From: Paracoccaceae bacterium
GTDB taxonomy: Bacteria > Pseudomonadota > Alphaproteobacteria > Rhodobacterales > Rhodobacteraceae
Length of the DNA: 8,278 bases
Assembly: GCA_026984895.1 (NCBI GenBank)
Contig: JALSRF010000265.1
Location: 1-8,278, forward strand
Direction: 5' to 3'
Shown: positions 5,215 to 8,278 of the stretch, piece after piece
Position numbering within the stretch: the stretch's first letter is position 1
Layout: the number at the start of each line of letters is the position of its first letter
The notes under the pieces: model-generated
The model's database searches: none
Told to the model about the DNA's origin: nothing
What the model saw: the letters and a program-made list of their open reading frames with translations, nothing else
Position numbers and translations under genes: made by a program

Positions 5215-6846
5215 TCAACCCGCGCCGGTTTCGATCAGCACGTCGCCGTAGGTTTCGCGCAGTTTCGCCTTCATCACCTTGCCGGTGGCGCCGAGCGGAA
5301 GGTCATCGACGAAGATCACCCGGTCAGGCACCTGCCATTTGGCCACCTTGCCCGCGTAGCTGGCCAGGATTTCCTCCTCGCTCGGTTCCTGGCCCTCGGC
5401 CCGGACGGCGATCACCACCGGACGTTCGTCCCACTTCGGATGGCGCGCTGCAATGGCCGCGGCATTGGCGATGCCGGGATGAGCGATGGCGATGTTTTCC
5501 AGTTCGACCGTCGAAATCCATTCGCCGCCGGACTTGATGATGTCCTTGGAGCGGTCGCGAATGGTCATGTAGCCGTCCGGGTCGATGGTGGCCACATCGC
5601 CGGTGTCGAACCAGCCATCCTCGGTCAGTGCGCTGTCGTCGGCGCCGAAATAGCTTTCGATGATCCAGTGACCGCGAATCTGCAGGTCGCCCTGGGTCTT
5701 GCCGTCTTCGGGAAGCACGTTGCCTTCGCCGTCCACGATCCGCAGTTCCACGCCGAAGGGCGGGCGGCCCTGGCACAGCCGGATCGCCGCCTGTTGCTCG
5801 GCGTCCAGCCCGGTGTGCTTTTGCAGCAGCTGGTTGAGCGTTCCCAGCGGGCTGGTCTCGGTCATGCCCCAGGCGTGGATCAGTTCGGTGTCGTACCGGT
5901 CGCGAAATTCGGCAATCATCGACGGCGGCAGGGCCGAGCCGCCGACGATGGTGCGCTCCAGCGACGCGGCCTTCGAACCGGTCTCCGCCAGCGCTCCGAG
6001 AAGCCCCAGCCAGATCGTCGGCACGCCGAGCGCCAGGGTCACCTTTTCGCCGTCGATTAGCCTGACCAGGCTTTCGCCGTCAAGCCCGGGCCCCGGCAGC
6101 ACCAGTTTGCACCCGGTGGCGGCGGCGATATAGGGCACCCCCCAGGCGTTGACATGAAACATCGGCACCACCGGCATTACCGTATCGCGCGCCGATATGG
6201 CGATGCCGTCGGGCTGGTTTCCGGCCAGCGAATGCAGGACCGTCGAGCGATGGGTATATTGGACGCCTTTGGGCGCACCGGTCGTGCCCGAGGTGTAGCA
6301 CAGGCTTGACGGGGTATCTTCGCTGATCTGCGGCCAGGGCTGGTCGGCATCGCCGGTCTCCAGCAACTCGTCGTAGAACAGAAGGCCCGGCACCATCGCC
6401 GCGGCCTCGTCGTCGCGCGGGCCCATCAGCACATAGTGCTCGACACTCTTGAAATGTTCGCCCAGCCTGGCTGCGAAGCCCAGAAAGGTCCGGTCCATGA
6501 ACAGCACCCTGTCCCGGGCATGGTTGACGATGTAGATCAGTTGTTCGGGCGTCAGGCGCGGGTTCATGGTATGGCAGATCATGCCGCCGCCCGCGACCCC
6601 GAAATAGATTTCCAGGTGACGCCGGTTGTTCCAGGCGATGGTGCCGCAGCGATCGCCCCTGGCGACGCCCAGCTTTTCCAGGGCCGAGGCAAGCCGGTGC
6701 GCATTCGCCGCGACCTCGCCCCAGGACGAGCGGGCCAGTTCGCCCGAGGTTTCCACCGAGACCACCTGGCCACCGGCATGATAGCGCGCCGCGTGGTCGA
6801 TCAGAGAGCCGATGGTCAACTCCTTGTGCATCATTTTTCCGGACAT
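5215..6846 (-). CDS. Acyl-CoA ligase of the AlkK / DmdB type (AMP-forming)
   Basis: This 543-residue ANL-superfamily enzyme joins a carboxylic acid to CoA through an acyl-adenylate, using ATP. Visible motifs in order (numbered from this start) are the P-loop YTSGTTGAPKG (184-194), the adenylate motif GMTETSP (327-333), WFDTGD (412-417), the hinge region RDRSKDIIKSGGEWIS (430-445) and the C-terminal catalytic Lys523 in LGATGK. The sequence resembles, from memory, medium/long-chain fatty acyl-CoA ligases such as AlkK and also roseobacter DmdB, the methylmercaptopropionate-CoA ligase of DMSP demethylation; motifs alone do not settle the substrate. I prefer the ATG at 6846 because GGAG at 6856-6853 is six bases upstream. 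An ATG at 6858 would add four residues (MESL), but its AAGGGGA abuts the codon. It follows the GMC dehydrogenase gene by 46 bases on the same strand, suggesting one transcript. Confidence 0.93.
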   Translation of the reverse strand: MSGKMMHKELTIGSLIDHAARYHAGGQVVSVETSGELARSSWGEVAANAHRLASALEKLGVARGDRCGTIAWNNRRHLEIYFGVAGGGMICHTMNPRLTPEQLIYIVNHARDRVLFMDRTFLGFAARLGEHFKSVEHYVLMGPRDDEAAAMVPGLLFYDELLETGDADQPWPQISEDTPSSLCYTSGTTGAPKGVQYTHRSTVLHSLAGNQPDGIAISARDTVMPVVPMFHVNAWGVPYIAAATGCKLVLPGPGLDGESLVRLIDGEKVTLALGVPTIWLGLLGALAETGSKAASLERTIVGGSALPPSMIAEFRDRYDTELIHAWGMTETSPLGTLNQLLQKHTGLDAEQQAAIRLCQGRPPFGVELRIVDGEGNVLPEDGKTQGDLQIRGHWIIESYFGADDSALTEDGWFDTGDVATIDPDGYMTIRDRSKDIIKSGGEWISTVELENIAIAHPGIANAAAIAARHPKWDERPVVIAVRAEGQEPSEEEILASYAGKVAKWQVPDRVIFVDDLPLGATGKVMKAKLRETYGDVLIETGAG

Positions 6847-6852
6847 GAGAGA

Positions 6853-6856
6853 CTCC
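6853..6856 (-). promoter_or_regulatory. Ribosome binding site deciding the acyl-CoA ligase start
   Basis: On the minus strand the sequence AAGGGGAATGGAGTCTCTCATG holds two candidate starts. GGAG (6856-6853) lies six bases before the second ATG (6846), a normal distance. The GGGGA run lies directly against the first ATG (6858), which is too close for efficient initiation. The first ATG therefore probably forms part of the binding-site region of the second. Confidence 0.5.
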
Positions 6857-6892
6857 ATTCCCCTTGTTCTTGTTCTGTCGTCTTGTTGGCGT

Positions 6893-8278
6893 TCATGGCA
6901 GCGGCGCGGGGCCTGTCGGCTGCGAGGATTTCCTTAGCATGTCCGCGCATTTCTCACCAATCATGATCGCCGGTGCGTTGGTGTTGCCGCTGATCACGCG
7001 CGGCATGATCGAGGCATCGGCCACGCGCAATCCCTGCAGCCCGTGCACACGCAGCGCCGGATCGACCACCGCCATGTCGTCGGTGCCCATGCGGCAGGTG
7101 CCGACCGGGTGGTAGATCGTGTCGGCGCGGCTGCGGATGTGCTCTTCCCACCGGGCATCGCTCAGGCCGGGACGCACGCCGTGCAGTTCCCGTTTCCTGT
7201 AGCGCGCCATCGCCGGGGCCTCCAGGATGTCATGGGCCATCCTTGTCCCCCGGATCAGGGTTTCCAGATCGCGCCTGTCCGAAAGAAAGGCCGGGTCGAT
7301 GCCGGGGGCGGCCAGCGGATCGGGGCTTTCCAGAAACACTTCGCCGCGCGAATGCGGTCGCAGGACGCAGACATGGCAGGAATAGCCGTTGCCCAGGTGG
7401 ATCCGGCGGGCATGATCATCGATGATGCCGATCACGAAATGGGTCTGGATGTCCGGGCGATCCAGTGCGGCATCGGTCTTCAGGAAACTCACCGCCTCGG
7501 CCCCCGGAGAGGCGATCATCGAATTGCCGTCGCGGCGCCACTGCATGGCCTCGCGAAACAGCTTCACCGCCGGACGCAGGCCGACGCCGACGGTGTCAGG
7601 GTCGTCGGTCTTGTACGACAGGATGAAATCCGGGTGGTCGTGGAGGTTCTTGCCCACGCCTGGCAGGTGGTGGACGATGTCGATGCCCTGGCGCCGGAGC
7701 GCCCGGCCATCGCCCACGCCCGACAGCATCAGCAGTTGCGCCGACTGGAATGTGCCGGCGCACAGGATGACTTCTCTTGCGGCCCGAATCCGGCGGTGCC
7801 TGCGGGCGTGCCGGCAGGCGACGCCAACCGCGCGCCTGCCCTCGAAAAGGATCCGCAACGCCCGGGTCCCGGTGAAAACGCTCAGGTTCGGCCGGCTGTG
7901 CATGATGTCGAACAGGTATGCGGCCGCCGCCGAACAGCGCTCGCCGTTTCTTTCGGGGGACGAAAACTGTGTCACCTGGACCAGCCCGGCCCCTTCATTG
8001 TCGCCCCGGTTGAAGTCCCGGGTGGTTTTCAGGCCACGTTGCACATGGGCCTCGACGAAAGCGCGCGAAATCGGGCGCGGCGCGCGCTGGTCGCTGACCT
8101 TCAGCGGGCCGTCTGCGCCATGAAACGCGTCCGCGCCCCTTTCGTTGCCTTCGGAGCGGATGAAATAGGGAAGGACTTCATCCCAGCTCCAGCCCGGGCA
8201 GCCCCGGGCGGCCCAGTCGTCGTAGTCCTGTTTCTGCCCGCGCATGTAGATCATGGCATTGATCGCACTGGAACCGCC
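6893..8278 (-). CDS. AlkJ-like GMC-family FAD alcohol dehydrogenase (5' end outside window)
   Basis: The visible 461 residues lack only the N-terminal Rossmann segment, which lies beyond the right edge. The frame stays open to the edge, and its first residues, GGSSAINAMIYMRG, are the GMC signature 1 region, so the real start is outside and the internal ATGs are not starts. Further motifs are the second GMC signature area (AGTFQSAQLLMLSGVG) and the catalytic His in IYHPVGTCRMG (codon 7111-7109). The partner Asn in GNTNAP lies 44 residues later (codon 6979-6977), the same His-to-Asn spacing as in choline oxidase. The segment SRGEVFLESPDPLAAPGIDP and the C-terminal TNAPAIMIGEKCADML resemble Pseudomonas AlkJ and related alcohol dehydrogenases. 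Choline dehydrogenase (BetA) is the main alternative. The enzyme would oxidise a primary alcohol and pass electrons to a respiratory acceptor. It lies just upstream of the acyl-CoA ligase gene in a likely operon. Confidence 0.92.
   Translation of the reverse strand, partial: GGSSAINAMIYMRGQKQDYDDWAARGCPGWSWDEVLPYFIRSEGNERGADAFHGADGPLKVSDQRAPRPISRAFVEAHVQRGLKTTRDFNRGDNEGAGLVQVTQFSSPERNGERCSAAAAYLFDIMHSRPNLSVFTGTRALRILFEGRRAVGVACRHARRHRRIRAAREVILCAGTFQSAQLLMLSGVGDGRALRRQGIDIVHHLPGVGKNLHDHPDFILSYKTDDPDTVGVGLRPAVKLFREAMQWRRDGNSMIASPGAEAVSFLKTDAALDRPDIQTHFVIGIIDDHARRIHLGNGYSCHVCVLRPHSRGEVFLESPDPLAAPGIDPAFLSDRRDLETLIRGTRMAHDILEAPAMARYRKRELHGVRPGLSDARWEEHIRSRADTIYHPVGTCRMGTDDMAVVDPALRVHGLQGLRVADASIMPRVISGNTNAPAIMIGEKCADMLRKSSQPTGPAPLP

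Noticed and set aside
5134..5218. CRISPR array or coding repeat at the G-rich heptamers
   Set aside because: The units are 7 bp with no unique spacers, and no frame has a believable start, so it is a minisatellite.
5113..6060. 315-codon plus-strand open frame from the heptamer array into the antisense of the ligase gene
   Set aside because: Its start lies in the repeat and the rest is antisense to the ligase motifs. The frame stays open because of base composition.
8254..8278. Internal ATG at 8254 as the start of the GMC dehydrogenase
   Set aside because: The frame continues to the window edge and encodes GGSSAINA directly before it, part of the conserved GMC signature, so the gene is truncated by the window and does not start there.

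Overview
This is a high-GC window with strongly GC-biased third codon positions. The OxyR, KatG and DmdB/AlkK-like ligase sequences look alphaproteobacterial, most likely Rhodobacterales/Roseobacter group. That placement comes from family resemblance recalled from memory, not from a search.

Layout, left to right. (1) Positions 1-66 (minus) hold only the first 22 codons of an unidentified gene that leaves the window. (2) A 297-base divergent intergenic region (67-363) contains a five-copy 9-bp G-rich repeat that fits a canonical G-quadruplex motif, and a bulged hairpin. (3) Positions 364-1692 (+) encode a class V aminotransferase / cysteine-desulfurase-fold PLP enzyme that lacks the desulfurase catalytic cysteine. 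(4) Positions 1689-2603 (minus) encode OxyR, with both redox cysteines. It converges on the PLP enzyme so tightly that both stop codons share one CTAG. (5) A 210-base AT-rich divergent control region (2604-2813) carries a well-matched OxyR box and a candidate katG promoter. (6) Positions 2814-5006 (+) encode a full-length catalase-peroxidase KatG with all catalytic residues. (7) A 208-base convergent gap (5007-5214) holds a perfect 13-bp GC hairpin and then an eleven-unit degenerate heptamer G-rich minisatellite. (8) Positions 5215-6846 (minus) encode an acyl-CoA ligase of the AlkK/DmdB type. (9) Positions 6893-8278 (minus, 5' end outside the window) encode an AlkJ-like GMC flavoprotein alcohol dehydrogenase.

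How they work together. oxyR and katG form a classical divergent peroxide-response unit: OxyR senses H2O2 by a Cys200-Cys209 disulfide and probably activates katG from the site between the genes. The GMC dehydrogenase and the acyl-CoA ligase form a probable two-gene minus-strand operon, in the same J-then-K order as the Pseudomonas alk operon. This suggests oxidation of an alcohol and CoA activation of the derived acid, with any aldehyde dehydrogenase outside the window. The PLP enzyme is not clearly tied to either unit.

Most of the window is ordinary chromosomal gene content. I found no mobile element, CRISPR array, tRNA or rRNA. The points worth a second look are the OxyR box that runs into the oxyR start codon, the two G-rich tandem repeats on the same strand, the shared CTAG stop, the cysteine-less desulfurase-like protein, and the substrate question for the dehydrogenase-ligase pair.
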